Assembly: GCA_905250885.1 (NCBI GenBank) | Contig: CAJNOQ010000571.1 | Location: 1 to 46,309, forward strand | DNA length: 46,309 nt | Source of the DNA: Didymodactylos carnosus | Taxonomy: Eukaryota; Rotifera; Eurotatoria; Philodinida; Philodinidae | Direction of reading: 5' to 3' | Shown here: one piece after another, positions 1-22,628 of the stretch | Numbering within the stretch: position 1 is the stretch's first letter | Layout of the letters: each line of letters opens with the position of its first letter | The notes under the pieces: generated by a model | The model's input: only the letters and a program-made list of their open reading frames with translations | Database searches by the model: none | What the model was told of the DNA's origin: nothing | Translations under genes and position numbers: made by a program

Positions 1-132
1 CCTTTCTATGCAAAGTTATAGAATTTACAAGAAAAGCCCTAAATTGTCCATTGTCAGCTCAAAACTGCAGAAATAAGAAAAAAAATTAATTTAGGGCTTT
101 TCTTGTAAATTCTATAACTTTGCATAGAAAGG
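1..132. repeat. Perfect 45-bp inverted repeat (hairpin MITE-like)
   Basis: Bases 1-45 are the exact reverse complement of 88-132, separated by a 42-base AT-rich loop. The outer end reads CCTTTCTATGC and the inner end CCCTAAATT. The arm starts at the very first base of the window, so it may continue to the left and no target duplication can be judged. The perfect arm identity suggests a young foldback or MITE-type insertion; no coding sequence is present. Confidence 0.85.
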
Positions 133-424
133 TCATGCAGAGCTGGGAGATGTCTCATTTTAATCATAAATTTGCGCGCTACAATCCTGCCTGATTAAAA
201 AATATTTTTGTTATTCTTTGGAGTTTCTGAAAAACTGGTTTTCCAGAAGACAGGATCTTCGAAGTGCTAAGGGCAACTCCCATATTCATATTCGGAATCA
301 GCATGATCGATAGCCTATAACCCACTAGATTTCTATTAAAAAGCGCTTGATCACTTGGGCTTGATCACTTGGAAACGCTCCCTCGTAAGATCGAACTGTT
401 AGAAATTAAATTTATGACTTGATT

Positions 425-1090
425 GAAAAGTAGAGATTAAAATAAGTAAAATACCTCGCGTGGATGTGTGTATCTAGAGACGAGAGATATAGACATATTA
501 TATAGTGATGATTTTCTTTCTTTTCTTTTTGATAGCGTTCGGCTGTATGGTAGAGTCCTGCGGGAATGACTTTTTCCCGTATTGTCCCGTCCCGTTTCCC
601 GCTGGAATCGGCAACGGGAACAATTGAAAAAAAATGACGTTCCCAAAACTGTTCTAATTCATTTTTATCTGTATCAAAGTTTATTTATATAACAGGTTTT
701 CATTTTCAATAACTATTTTGATACATAATTAACACAAAAGACAATAGATATCTATCAACAAAAAGTTGCGTAAGGTATGATGTCGCCCAAAGCCGATCAC
801 TAATGATGATACTTTTCCCATACACCGAAAGAACAAAATTCGGAAACGGGAACACGGGAATTTTCGGGAACGGGAACAAAAATATTTTTCCCGGGAACGG
901 GAACAGAAAACTTTTTTACGGGAACGGGAAACGGGAATGGAGAAAATTTGTTCCCGCAGGTCTCTACTGTATGGTTCATCACCATATGTCTATATCTCTC
1001 TTCTCTAGATACCCACATACGTGTAAGATATTTTGCTTCTTTCTTTTTAATAGTCTTATCTGATAATAAGTATTTCAATCTCTACTTTTC
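425..1090. mobile_element. Palindromic foldback element carrying a nested hAT MITE
   Basis: The outer segments are imperfect reverse complements of each other. The left arm, about 425-540, begins GAAAAGTAGAGATT, and the right arm, about 976-1090, ends with its complement. Both arms contain a TATCTAGAGA block followed by GAGATATAGACATAT. The centre is occupied by a separate hAT-like element at 551-966, so this is an insertion within an older non-autonomous palindrome. I see no target duplication for the outer element. Short open frames across it are artefacts of the repeats. Confidence 0.7.
551..966. mobile_element. hAT-like MITE with perfect 8-bp target duplication
   Basis: The 416-bp element has terminal inverted repeats TAGAGTCCTGCGGGAA (left) and TAGAGACCTGCGGGAA (right, read on the minus strand). 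It is flanked by identical 8-bp direct repeats CTGTATGG at 543-550 and 967-974. A TAGAG/CAGAG terminus and an 8-bp duplication are the signature of the hAT superfamily. Behind each end lie degenerate CGGGAA hexamer runs (about 560-625 inverted, 840-955 direct). There is no transposase, so it is non-autonomous. Confidence 0.85.
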
Positions 1091-1359
1091 GCTTATATAA
1101 CAGCTTTATATGTTAGACATAAAGTCATATGCTTAATTTCTACTGTGTTTCCATTCGGACTGTTATTATGCACTTAAAACAAGCTGCTGTAGTAGTTAAG
1201 ATTTATCCGAGAGAGCAATATTTCTAATCTATTATAATCCATATCTCACACATTGATATTGAATGCAAAGGTGCAGATCGTCCTTGAACTGTATCGAACT
1301 CAGAACAATAAAACTAAAGAAAAAATTTAGTGTTCATTTATGTTAAAACTTGAATCGAT

Positions 1360-1442
1360 CGGACTCGAAATACAAAAACTCAAGTCCAAGTCCTCCAAAA
1401 AATCTTCCAGTCCGGACTCGGACTCGCCCAAGCCTGACCTGT
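1360..1442. repeat. Degenerate GGACTC-motif repeat, probable hAT-type end
   Basis: A cluster of GGACTCG, AAGTC and AGTCC motifs ends at 1412-1441 in a segment which, read on the minus strand, starts CAGGTCAGGCTTGGGC. That resembles a hAT-type terminus with subterminal hexamers. A possible weak partner end (CAGATCGTCCTTG) lies near 1275, but no target duplication is visible. It may be a decayed or truncated element. Confidence 0.4.
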
Positions 1443-1740
1443 TTTAGAGTAGATGAAGGAATTCTATTAATGAAGTTTTGGGGTGACAAACTTTGTCGAA
1501 AACAGTTTCTGAGTACAAAATGAAATACTCTTTTTTTGGTTTTTTAACATGCGTGTGGAGCGAGCTAAACAATGAGCTCTTTTCTCAGCCTTAGTAACTT
1601 TGTTTTGGATGAGAAGCGAAAATAGGTAGTTGCTGTAAGAAAAATCACATTTGTGTATGATTTTTTCGAAAAATGTTGGACTTTAACGTAGTTTTTCTCT
1701 GCATCTTTTCGTTTAGATGGTTTAGCAACAGCTTATGGTA

Positions 1741-2017
1741 TCAAAGATGATGTTCTTCACGACTCCTAGCAAATCCCGTCGTGATTGTGAAACATAAGCG
1801 AGGACTCCTGCAGCGACAGCGTGATTTCTCACTTAGTGAGCAAGTTTCACGCCGCGACATAGCGATTGCAACAAACTCAAATCTGATGATCGTGACTTCT
1901 TCGTGATCGCGAAAATCGCGAATCATTTCGCGAGAATCTTAGTAATCCTCTTACGTGTTCACGCCGTGACTTTTTATCGGGAGTCCTGCCGTGAGTTCAT
2001 CGTGAGAGTTGACCTGG
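1741..2017. repeat. Degenerate CGTGA/TCGCGA-motif repeat region
   Basis: This GC-richer patch holds many copies of CGTGA, TCACG and TCGCGA in both orientations, including a palindromic run near 1905-1935. Its right edge, read on the minus strand, starts CAGGTCAACTCTCACG, similar in style to the other motif-rich hAT-like elements here. Open frames at 1741-1926 and 1903-2118 come from the repeat and show no recognisable protein. Confidence 0.4.
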
Positions 2018-3418
2018 GAAAGAAGCATCTGTATAGACTTCCCAAAATCGATTTGAATACTACTATGGGTGTAAAAGTTGTTAATAATACTGTCATCTTT
2101 ATCAAATGCGAAAACTAGCATTTAATTGCTAATTATGATAAACTAAAATTCTAGGTAATTTTGACCATGTTCTAGTCGTAATCTAATCCATATTTTGAAT
2201 TAGCAGCAGGTAAATTAAATAATTGATCATGCCTTATTATATAATACATTCTTGGGAATCGAACGGAAAAAGAATGAAATTTCTACCATGAAAAATACCC
2301 GAGATATTTAGATGCACCTTTCTATACAGCGTCGCAAAGCAGTATGAAAATAGAAAGTTCGACTAATAGGACTGCTCCTAGAGGTCGTTCATTGTCATTT
2401 TCTGATTTGTTATGTTCGATTACCTATACTCCCTCATTATCAACCCTTAAAACCTTACACAGTTTATATTAGAGTTATTGCATTTTTGTGTTATGCGGAC
2501 GCTGACATTTATTTCATATGGACCTAGGCTTTCAGTCAAGAGAAATAAAATAAATTTCAAGAAATATTGAGATTGGAGCGCAACAAAAATGCACAACTAG
2601 ATAATCAACTGTGGCGCATGCGATGGGCGTATGCACGACTCTCCAAAGGATCTTCAGAGGACTTTCAGACAACTTTTTCATAAATATTGGAATATGAAGC
2701 CGAAACAGAAGACTTTAAGCAGAAATTGACGATGGCGCATCTAACAGACATATGCTCAAACTTTTTCGAGGATTACAGAGAACTTTTAGAGATTCTCCAG
2801 AAAACTTCTGCATTAATACTGATGTTTAAAGCTGAAAAAAACTTTCATAGGTAATCGACTATTGAATATTTCTTAACGAATGAGCTGAACCAATGATAAA
2901 TTATACAGAAAGCTTCTGTTTTCTAGTATTAATACTCATATTAATATTATTTCCGAAATTTTACTAATATAGGGACTGTTAATAGTTTGTCACTAAAGTC
3001 TAGTGTTAAACCGTCAAAACGTATTGTTATGATTATATCATTCCCATAATTATTTAATTTTCTTGATAATAATAATACAATCGTTGCCTTTGACGACGAA
3101 TGGCCTTTTATTTTGAAAATTATTTAACCATGTTTCAAAACTGATCGCTCATATTCTCTCCCTATGTTATTGTCCTAGAATAAAACAATCTAATTATCTT
3201 TTAGAATACAGTTTAGTACAGAATGTGTTCTCTATTTATGAATCATAAATGTTCTTTATTATTTCGGTAAAAATTTTCTCATTTTGTTCGAATGTTTCGC
3301 AATTTTTTATTTCACTTTAAAATTTTTCAAGATGGAATACATGAAAATATTAAATATATCTCTAATTACGAATAAAATTAAGTTCATTTTTCAAAATTGT
3401 TTTTGAGTGTATGGTGAA
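2018..3418. other. Intergenic region upstream of PP1 gene
   Basis: No gene is recognised. The only structure I see is a decayed dimer near 2612-2840: two units of about 110-120 bp, each beginning with TGGCGCAT and sharing motifs such as CAGA.GACTTT/AACTTT and a shared ..AAGCCGAAA/AAAGCTGAAA end. The last few hundred bases are AT-rich and presumably contain the PP1 promoter and 5' UTR, but I can point to no specific motif. Confidence 0.4.
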
Positions 3419-6400
3419 ATGATTACAGATGATGTTTATGTTGATACTATATTAGAAAAATTATTGGATGTACGAAAATATTCAAAACCGGCTGATTTGA
3501 ATGAACAAGAAATAAGAATAATAACAATAAAGGCACGTGAAATATTTCTATTACAGCCGGTACTTTTGGAACTAGAAGCACCGTTGAAAATTGTTGGTGA
3601 TATTCATGGACAGTGAGTGTGGACAAAATAAGAAAGAAATAACAAGAACAAAATATCCATTTTCTATCTGTATTATAGGTTTACCGATATATTACGTCTT
3701 TTTGATGCAAATGGGTATCCACCAGATTCAAACTATTTATTTCTTGGTAGGTATAAAAACATCCGCAAGAAAGTCTAATAACTGCGTAGCGTTATATTGC
3801 TCATGTGGTGCATAGTCACTCAAAATTGTGTTAGAATACTGGCTCTATGGTAAATTCGTGTGAAAAACTGACACATATCATTTTATTGGCCAAAAATTTG
3901 AAAACAAAAAGAAGTAGAAAATGCTCAAACTAAATTTATCTGCATCATCCAGTAAATCGTTTTTTATTGCAAGACTAAATTTATTTGGATAACTCATTTA
4001 TTAGCCCCTATGAACTAACAATAGAATAAGTTTAGAAATAAAAATTTATTTGAAGATTGAGGTTTATCTGCATCAGACGAATCACAAAATTTGAGATATA
4101 CACTACTCTTCAAGACCAACATCATACTCGTATCTCAACAACCACAATAGACAATAATTTTTTGAAATAATGTTTTATTATAGAACATGTTAATCATTCA
4201 ATATGATTTCACATCAAATTCTTACATGGCTCTTAAGATATAGCATATTTATTATTTATAGCTGTAACTTGCAAGTAAATTCTTTAACTTTAGTACAATT
4301 GATAATCTAAACTTTTAGATTAAACATAAAACTATTCGTAGTTTAATCACATAATCTATCAATTTTAAGAAAATATCTGAACGTCAAATGACAGTCTATA
4401 TTTTATCGGATATCTAAAACTGATTCTACTATCAATTGTAGCATGCTAAACGTGTAGAAAACATAAAATATTCGTAACTTTTTATATTGATGTTCCAGCT
4501 AGTATATCATTTTGTCTTGTAAATAATGTCGCTCTTTGTTCCCTAAAAAGCCAATGCTGGTAACATACACGATTGATATTATATATTGAACAAGTATTTG
4601 AATAATGAAGCTTGTTTTATATTGAGGTTTTCTACCCCTTATATTCATTTTTTATTTCAATATCAAACTAGTTCAGTTTTAAAGATTGAAAATTTGTATT
4701 AAATATCTATACAACATTCAAAAATGTTTCCTCATTGAATATCAATCCAAACTAACGTTTCTGAGTAGAGTTAGACATTTTTTTTCTGAAGTGATTCCAA
4801 ATTTGAAAAGTAGTGTAACGTTGAGATTACTAAAAGTTGAAAGTCAGTCATTTTAGTGTTTTTATTGTATCGGAATTATTTGTGTATCAAAGCTAAAAAA
4901 TATTCAAATTCGATATCTTAAGAGCCACGTACGTATTCGATATGAAATTATATTGGATTATTAGCACTTAGTGTGCTTTAGAAGCAAATATTATTTCAAA
5001 AATTATTGTCGATTGCGTGGTTGTTGAGATATGAGTATGCTGTTACTCTTGAAGAATCGGGTGAAATTGAAGCTAATTGAATGAGAATTTGAAGAAAAGC
5101 GTACGATAATTGTTACTTGCTCTTCAATATGTGATTTTATAGGCGATTATGTTGACCGCGGCAAGATGTCATTAGAAACAATTTTGTTATTGATGTGTTA
5201 CAAAATAAAATTTTCTGAGAATTTTTTTTTACTACGTGGTAATCATGAATGTGCATCAATCAATCGAATATATGGTTTTTACGACGAAGTGAAGAGAAGG
5301 TAAACTTCTATGCATAGATATATAATTTTTTTACTTGTTTTAGTTGAATTAACGGGTGGTGCAAAAGTTCTGCATTAATTTTGTTTTTGATACAGCGTTG
5401 CAATGGTACATCAGAGAGATTTTATCCTTTTTTTGTTAGAAAGAGCAAAATGACTAGTACAAAATATATAAAAGTATTTGATCGGAAATGTTTCCCGAAG
5501 GCCACAAAAATCTTAGAACAAGAGGCATCGAGAAACTGTTCCGAAACCTTTTCAAATTTAGAAAAAACTTCGCTCAATAAGAAAATTTATCTTTTTATTC
5601 GTTTTACTTCGAGTTTTATAATGTTAGGATTGCTGCACAAAAATGAAATTTTCTTCGTGTTTTATAACGGCGAAATGAACGCTTTTATAACATCCTATTT
5701 TACCACCGATTTTTCATCACTGTCGATCGCAGTCGAAAAAAGAGATTCTAGTCCTAGAGAGAAGTTGCTGGAAACTATATACTTTGCATGAAAAAGAAAG
5801 CTTATTGAGTCCTCTACCAAACGGAATTATTTGGAATAGAACACAGCCGCTCTGTAAGCTATTGGGACAAAAAGTTGTTTTCGCGTTGTAAACACCAAAT
5901 TGAGTTTTTAATCAAAGTGCCTTCTGTTCAGTCTTTTGTACTTACTCAAGGCCAACCTTTTTAATATCATACGAAAGCCTTCATTGTAATGAACAACTTC
6001 ATATATATGGTGCTCCAAAACATAGAAAATGGGTAATGAAAAAGGTCAAACAAATATATTTGAATACAAAAATTGTGACCAAAGTTGTGGAAGAGTTTCC
6101 TGATGCCTTTTGTTCTAAGATTTTTGTGACCTTCAGGAAACATTTCCGATCAAATACTTTTATATATTTTGTACTAGTCATTTTGCTCTTTCTAACAAAA
6201 AAAGGATAAAATCTCTCTGATGTACCATTGCAACGCTGTATCAAAAACAAAATTAATGCAGAACTTTTGCATCACCCATTATGCTTACTATAATATTTTA
6301 TACTTATTTTAGATTTAATCTGAAATTGTGGAAAACATTTACAGATTGTTTCAATTGTTTACCAATAGCAGCAATTATCGATGACAAAATATTCTGTTGT

Positions 6401-7180
6401 CACGGAGGTCTTTCACCGGATTTACAATCATTTGAACAAATTAGAAGAATAGCACGACCAACAGACGTACCAGATACAGGATTATTATGCGATCTTTTGT
6501 GGTCAGAGTATGTTATCTCATTGTATGTTCGATCATACTTTACTTCACTAACATGTCGTTTTGAACTTTAGTCCAGATAAAGATACAAATGGGTGGGGAG
6601 AAAATGATCGTGGTGTTTCTTTTACATTCGGTGCAGATGTAGTCGCTAAAGTATTATTTATTTTGCCTATTTTAATTTCTAGAAGTTTTTTGTATTTATT
6701 GTTTTTATTTTTAGTTTTTAGCAAGACATGATCTCGATCTTATTTGTCGAGGACATCAAGTTGTCGAAGATGGATATGAATTCTTTGCTAAACGACGATT
6801 AGTTACCATTTTTAGTGCCCCAAATTATTGCGGTAAAATTTTCTAGATTATTTTTATTATCCTCAATATAAAACTAAACTATGAAAATTAACTTTCTTGT
6901 TTAAAAAATTTAAGATTGTTTGAATGATGTATATTTAGGTGAGTTTGATAATGCTGGTGGTGTAATGAGTGTCGATGAAAATTTAATGTGCAGTTTTCAA
7001 ATACTTCGTCCGTTAAATAAACAAGTACCACCACTATCATCGCAACAACAAGCTCCACCACCAATTGTCAGTCAAGATTTGATAAAACGAAATTCAGGCG
7101 GATCACAGAGTACAACAACACAATCATTGAAAGATCCAAATAAAATACAACAATCACATCAAAATAAACCTAAAAAATAG
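3419..7180 (+). CDS. PPP1C: Serine/threonine protein phosphatase PP1 catalytic subunit, divergent
   Basis: Seven exons join in frame: 3419-3612, 3679-3746, 5143-5299, 6313-6507, 6572-6650, 6715-6832, 6939-7180 (350 aa). The spliced protein matches the PP1 family along its length: GDIHG (60-64), GDYVDRG (88-94), RGNHE (119-123), HGGLSPD (170-176) and [14 protein letters not shown] (265-278). Metal and phosphate ligands D61, H63, D89, N121, H170 and H245 are present, so it should be an active metallophosphatase that dephosphorylates Ser/Thr with regulatory partners. Unusual points: RGHQ at 243-246 where PP1 normally has RAHQ, M96 after GDYVDRGK, V137 in YGFYDEV where Cys is usual, and a divergent stretch after GDIHGQ. 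The tail from about 297 is Gln/Pro/Ser-rich and replaces the usual PP1 end. Start chosen at the first in-frame ATG; an upstream ATG at 3411 hits a stop at once. Introns 2 and 3 (1.4 and 1.0 kb) hold inverted-repeat elements. Confidence 0.92.
4103..5058. mobile_element. Inverted-repeat element in PP1 intron 2
   Basis: Bases about 4103-4260 are an imperfect reverse complement of about 4895-5058. Both arms share TCTTCAAGA, then ATACTC.TATCTCAACAACCAC, GACAATAATTTTT and TGGCTCTTAAGATAT. The interior is AT-rich with no coding frame. It fits a foldback MITE, but the outer ends are diffuse and I could not define a target duplication. It accounts for most of the unusual length of this intron. Confidence 0.7.
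5352..6279. mobile_element. Mariner-like palindromic MITE in PP1 intron 3
   Basis: The 928-bp element has arms of nearly 200 bp. The left end reads ACGGGTGGTGCAAAAGTTC and the right end, on the minus strand, ATGGGTGATGCAAAAGTTC. TA dinucleotides flank both ends (5350-5351 and 6280-6281). The GGTGCAAAAGT core resembles mariner terminal repeats and a TA target is diagnostic of Tc1/mariner insertion. Frames of 136 and 83 codons start within the arms, with a common N-terminal [14 protein letters not shown], but neither resembles a transposase and the similarity is just the inverted repeat translated twice. Confidence 0.82.
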
Positions 7181-8577
7181 AGAAAATACGAACGAAAATA
7201 TTTTTAGCTATTGTATTTTTCTTTAAATAAAAAATGATAACGATTATGTATAGCACTAGAATAATTGTATTCAATGAGTCAAAGCCAACTCTATAGTTGC
7301 TCATACTTTAAAATAAGTAACAGTTGTGTTTGCCATTACGATCACGACATCATATTATGGATATTTTCATTTAGATTTACAGATTTTTTTTCTTTTTTCT
7401 AGCTTTGATGTAAGAAATAAAATAAAATTCATACAGTTCATCAGTCATATTGAATTGTATAATTTCAACAGAAAAATGTTGATAAATTCTTGAAGGCATA
7501 GATCAAAAGTTTAAGATTTATTATTTTAACTTTTATACAATAGTCTGTGAATTACTGTACATATAGGAGGAAAATATTATTATGTCGAAAATTTATAAAC
7601 AAAACCTGAAGTAAAATTTTAAGATAATATTGCATATATTTTTAAATTTACTAACAGCAATTTTTTAAATATAATTTAACTACTGACATTATCAATTTAT
7701 CAAAAAAAGTTTTAATTATATAATCAAGAACGGCGGATTCCTTGAATCATCTGTGCAATTCTATTACCAAAATTTCTGTCAAATTCAGTTCCTTCTCATC
7801 ATCGTCTTTAATCACCATTAGCCTCATGTTTCTCATTCTTTTTTTTCAAGATCTTTTGTACATATATTTTCTCTACTCAATGATTTTCTTACTAATTCAT
7901 ATTATCCTCATTTCGATCGTTTCCTCGTTATGACAGTATCTATTTGTTATTATTATTCTCTTCTCTTTTTTTTTTTGTCTTTTTCTCTCTCACAGAGAGT
8001 ATCGTTCAGCATCGTACATGTGAACTTGTCAAAAAAACCTTTCTGTGAACGTACTTTTTCTATTCTTTCACTTATTATACAGCGAAGGAGAGAAAAACGA
8101 GAGAAAATCAAGAGAAAAAAAAAGGATGTTTAACTGTCTGTCTATGCAGAAGGAAGAAGAAGAGAAAATTATCATTTCTTTTCAGTTTTTTAAACATACA
8201 GGGATATTGTAGCAAAAAAAAAAAATGAATACATAGTTAATACAGAAGAATCTCTGCGACATAAGAGAACACACTCGGTAAGTTGAACAAACGTCAAATA
8301 CCTTTGGTCTCATTTGAGAAGAAAAATTAAACAAAATTTATATCGTAGAGTACTTCACGCTGAGAGTTTATTATCGTAGCGAAGAAAAATATACAATCTT
8401 AGAAGAAAAAAAAAATAAGATTCAAATAATGGATAATTAAAAGTAAAAAAGAAATAATGTAAGAATTATAAGCTGCATTTACTCTCTTCTCAGGCGTAAA
8501 AAAAAATTAATTTTTGAACTTCTCTATTTACTTCTTTTTATTATTATTATTATTATTATTTAGACCCCTTGTAATAC
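7181..8577. other. PP1 3' UTR and TRIM9 upstream region
   Basis: A candidate polyadenylation signal AATAAA lies about 45 bases after the PP1 stop (near 7225). The rest is AT-rich with polypyrimidine and polypurine tracts (about 7780-8130 and 8130-8480) and a TTA microsatellite at about 8538-8562 just before the TRIM9 start. Frames at 7742-8133 are low-complexity and not gene-like. No further gene is seen. Confidence 0.5.
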
Positions 8578-19697
<11,120 letters not shown>

Positions 19698-22628
19698 TTT
19701 TTTTTTTTAATATTTAATTTTTTTATTTCTCCACTACTGTGTGTGCGTATTCGTGTTTATGTTTATGTGTGTATGTGTATCGTACCAGATGAAAATGCAT
19801 TTTAAAAAAGCTTTAAAAGATGATCTTAATTCTTTTTTTCTTTTATCGTATTTTGTTGTTTTGTATGAGTTTTTCCGTACTCTCATTTTTTTCAATAATT
19901 TTTTCTCTAAAATTACTTTTTTCGTTTGCATAAACACTTGTTAAAATATTTCTAAGCAACTAACTGTTTCTGTACATATAACTATTTTATATGTTGTTCC
20001 TTGTAGAAACAATGAATAAATTATTTCACGATAAAAATTTAATTTAATTTTTGAAGTTTTCAATAATCAAAGGTTTTTTGACATTGATCTGTGTTAAATT
20101 CATATAACTTCGAGTAAAATGGTAATCATTTTTCACAATTTTCTAAAAACTGAGTACGACTGTAGTTATTATTAAAAAAATTCATGTTCAACATGGTTAG
20201 ATTTGAGTATCAACCTTACTCGATTGAGTGCCATCTGTTTCAAAAATAACTGAATAACTAGATCGAACTGTTCAATTATCTATCTTTCTTCCATCTGGCT
20301 TCTTAATCAAACAAATGACTAGTTTTATTCATCTTTCTCTTCTAAATTATGATTAGAGTGGTAGCAGTTAAATGATCTCTAAAATCGGCAACAACAATAA
20401 TTGTATATTCAAGTATTCAATGATGAATCAATCAACAAGAAAGATAATGTGGCTATAAATATTCAAGGACATCTTTTCAAGTATTTAACTTGAATTATGA
20501 TTGTACTAACTATTGCTACCATCAACTATACACAAGTGACCATAACAATTTTTTTATAGCCATCACTCTCTCTCTCTCTACTTATAATTTATTTTTACTT
20601 TTATGATCTCTATTTATTGGCATATTCAATCATTCTGTGAAGATAAAAATAAATGACACAATGAAAGATCGAAATTCAAGTGTTATAATTCACACATTCA
20701 TTCAAAAATACGAAGTGCTTCTCGTTAATCAGTAGTCAAATGTGCGGTACCTTTGACAAAGACCTTTTAACTTTTAAGGAAAAATTTTTCGGGTATTCTG
20801 TCTCAATGAAAAATATCAATTCATTTTGACTGTATAATAATTAGAATACAAATACTTAAACAAGATAGAATGATTGTTTGAATGCTACCCGTAAACGTAT
20901 ATAACTTCTGAGAATATCTCAGGACAAGTTACATACTTTACATAAGTGATCGTGATGTGTCATATTATCAAATATTTACATTGATATAAGAAGAGTAGAC
21001 TCTTCATGTCCATCTATTAATTGATAACATATCTTAAGATTTATGTGTCAAAAATTCCTTCAATTATTTGGAAACAGCTGTATAGTAATCAAGTATTTTT
21101 ATTGCCATATTATGTCGACACATCATATATTGTTGTGAAGAAAAATGGTCATCGAAAATTCTTTAAGTAAACTTGTTGAATATTTGGTAGATTGGAGCCA
21201 GTTAATAGCAATTCACTTGACATCAATCGTAATCATCTTAAATCTTAAAATTTGCCTGAACAAGAATTAAATTTTGTATTTTTTAACTCTTTTTTTTTTT
21301 TTTTTGTTTCTTTTATAAACTTGATTTCAATTCAATGTGGAATGAAGAATTTAGTTTTTTTAGTTTTTTTTCTTATTTTTTAATCTTAATTCTTTGACAT
21401 TTAAGTATTATGTCCTTGACTCACAATTCCTTCCGGCAATAATTACTAATCGCGATGGATGACTTTGTGCCTGTCAAAGTCGAGTTGATTTTAATTTGTC
21501 AAAATCAATCTATATAGAGCCTATATTTAACGTGACTATACAAGGAGAAGCGAGTGATAGAGAAAAGAAAATGACTACTAATCACCAAAAGAATGAGGAA
21601 GCAAAGAGAATGTGAGTGAGAAAATCTCAAAGAAAAATGAACTTCATACATCCACAATTTTGATAATGATTGTCAACGCGTACATACTCACATACACACA
21701 CGACAACAAATGGAATATTTCTGTAATCAATTTCTTACTATTATTAGAAATCATCGAGGAGTGAATGATTGAACGCATACGTTTTCGACCTTTAACAGCA
21801 ATGGAAAAACAATGCATTTTGTCGTCTATTAGTTATGATGATAAATGATAGTTATATTTTGACAACATATATTGATACTTAAAGAACATTTTATATGTCC
21901 CCAGTAGCAAAAAAGAAAAGAAAGAAAAGAAAATGATACGTACACTTAATTAAAGAAAAAAAAAAAGATTTAATAGTTTTCTATTGTTCTATTAAATTTC
22001 AGTGAACGATGTCTGTTGATATTGAACAAGATATTTCAAATACTATTTCAAGATGAAATTACAGTTTGACTAATGATTTATTATAGCGTTTAAAAAGAAA
22101 ATCATTGTGATTTCTAGATTCAAAAAATAATTTTTCATCAAATCTTCCATTTATTTTTTTGACTACTTTTTTCAATAAGTTGAACAAAAACTGCCATTGT
22201 ACATTAAATAATAGAACAATGACCTTGGACAAAAAGTTTTTTTTTGTAGCGTTTATCGGTCTGATGCTGAATGTGTCAATAGTCATCAAATCTTCTTCTG
22301 ATAAATAGCGTCATGTAATTAAATTTATTAACAGTGGTTATTGCCTATAGAAAATTTAGGCTTGTACTGCGTCATACTATACGATATAAAGAAAAAAAAC
22401 AACAAACGATAATGTGTGTGTTTGTTTTTTTAAAAGAAAACTTAACGCTTCGAGGCATTACTACTTGATTGTAAAGAGCATAAGGGATCGATAGTGAAAG
22501 AGTGGAATGAAATTAAATTTAATAAAAAATCAAGATGTTTTCTTTTTTTGTGAATAGTAAGAAAAGAGGCATAGTTTTTTATATTACAATTTTTGTTACA
22601 TTTTAAATATTGCATAAACACAATAAAA
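19698..22628. other. TRIM9 3' UTR and intergenic region
   Basis: The presumed TRIM9 3' UTR includes GT-rich sequence near 19740-19780 and an AATAAA near 20014. The remaining 2.6 kb is AT-rich with a CT run at about 20566-20580 and long A and T tracts. I see no coding exon, RNA gene or clear element. The promoter and 5' UTR of the next gene should lie in the last few hundred bases. Confidence 0.5.

Noticed and set aside
803..1063. Overlapping plus and minus frames rich in GNGN / PVPV repeats
   Set aside because: They are translations of the CGGGAA hexamer run inside a hAT-like MITE, not a repeat protein.
1741..2118. Short frames over the CGTGA-rich island
   Set aside because: Composition follows the DNA motif and no start context, introns or homology support a gene.
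5381..5791. 136-codon open frame in PP1 intron 3
   Set aside because: Its first 50 or so codons recur on the opposite strand at 5999-6250 because both lie in the arms of a palindromic element; no protein family is recognisable.
8538..8562. TTA microsatellite before the TRIM9 ATG as a regulatory site
   Set aside because: Simple repeats of this kind are scattered across the window; nothing ties it to regulation.
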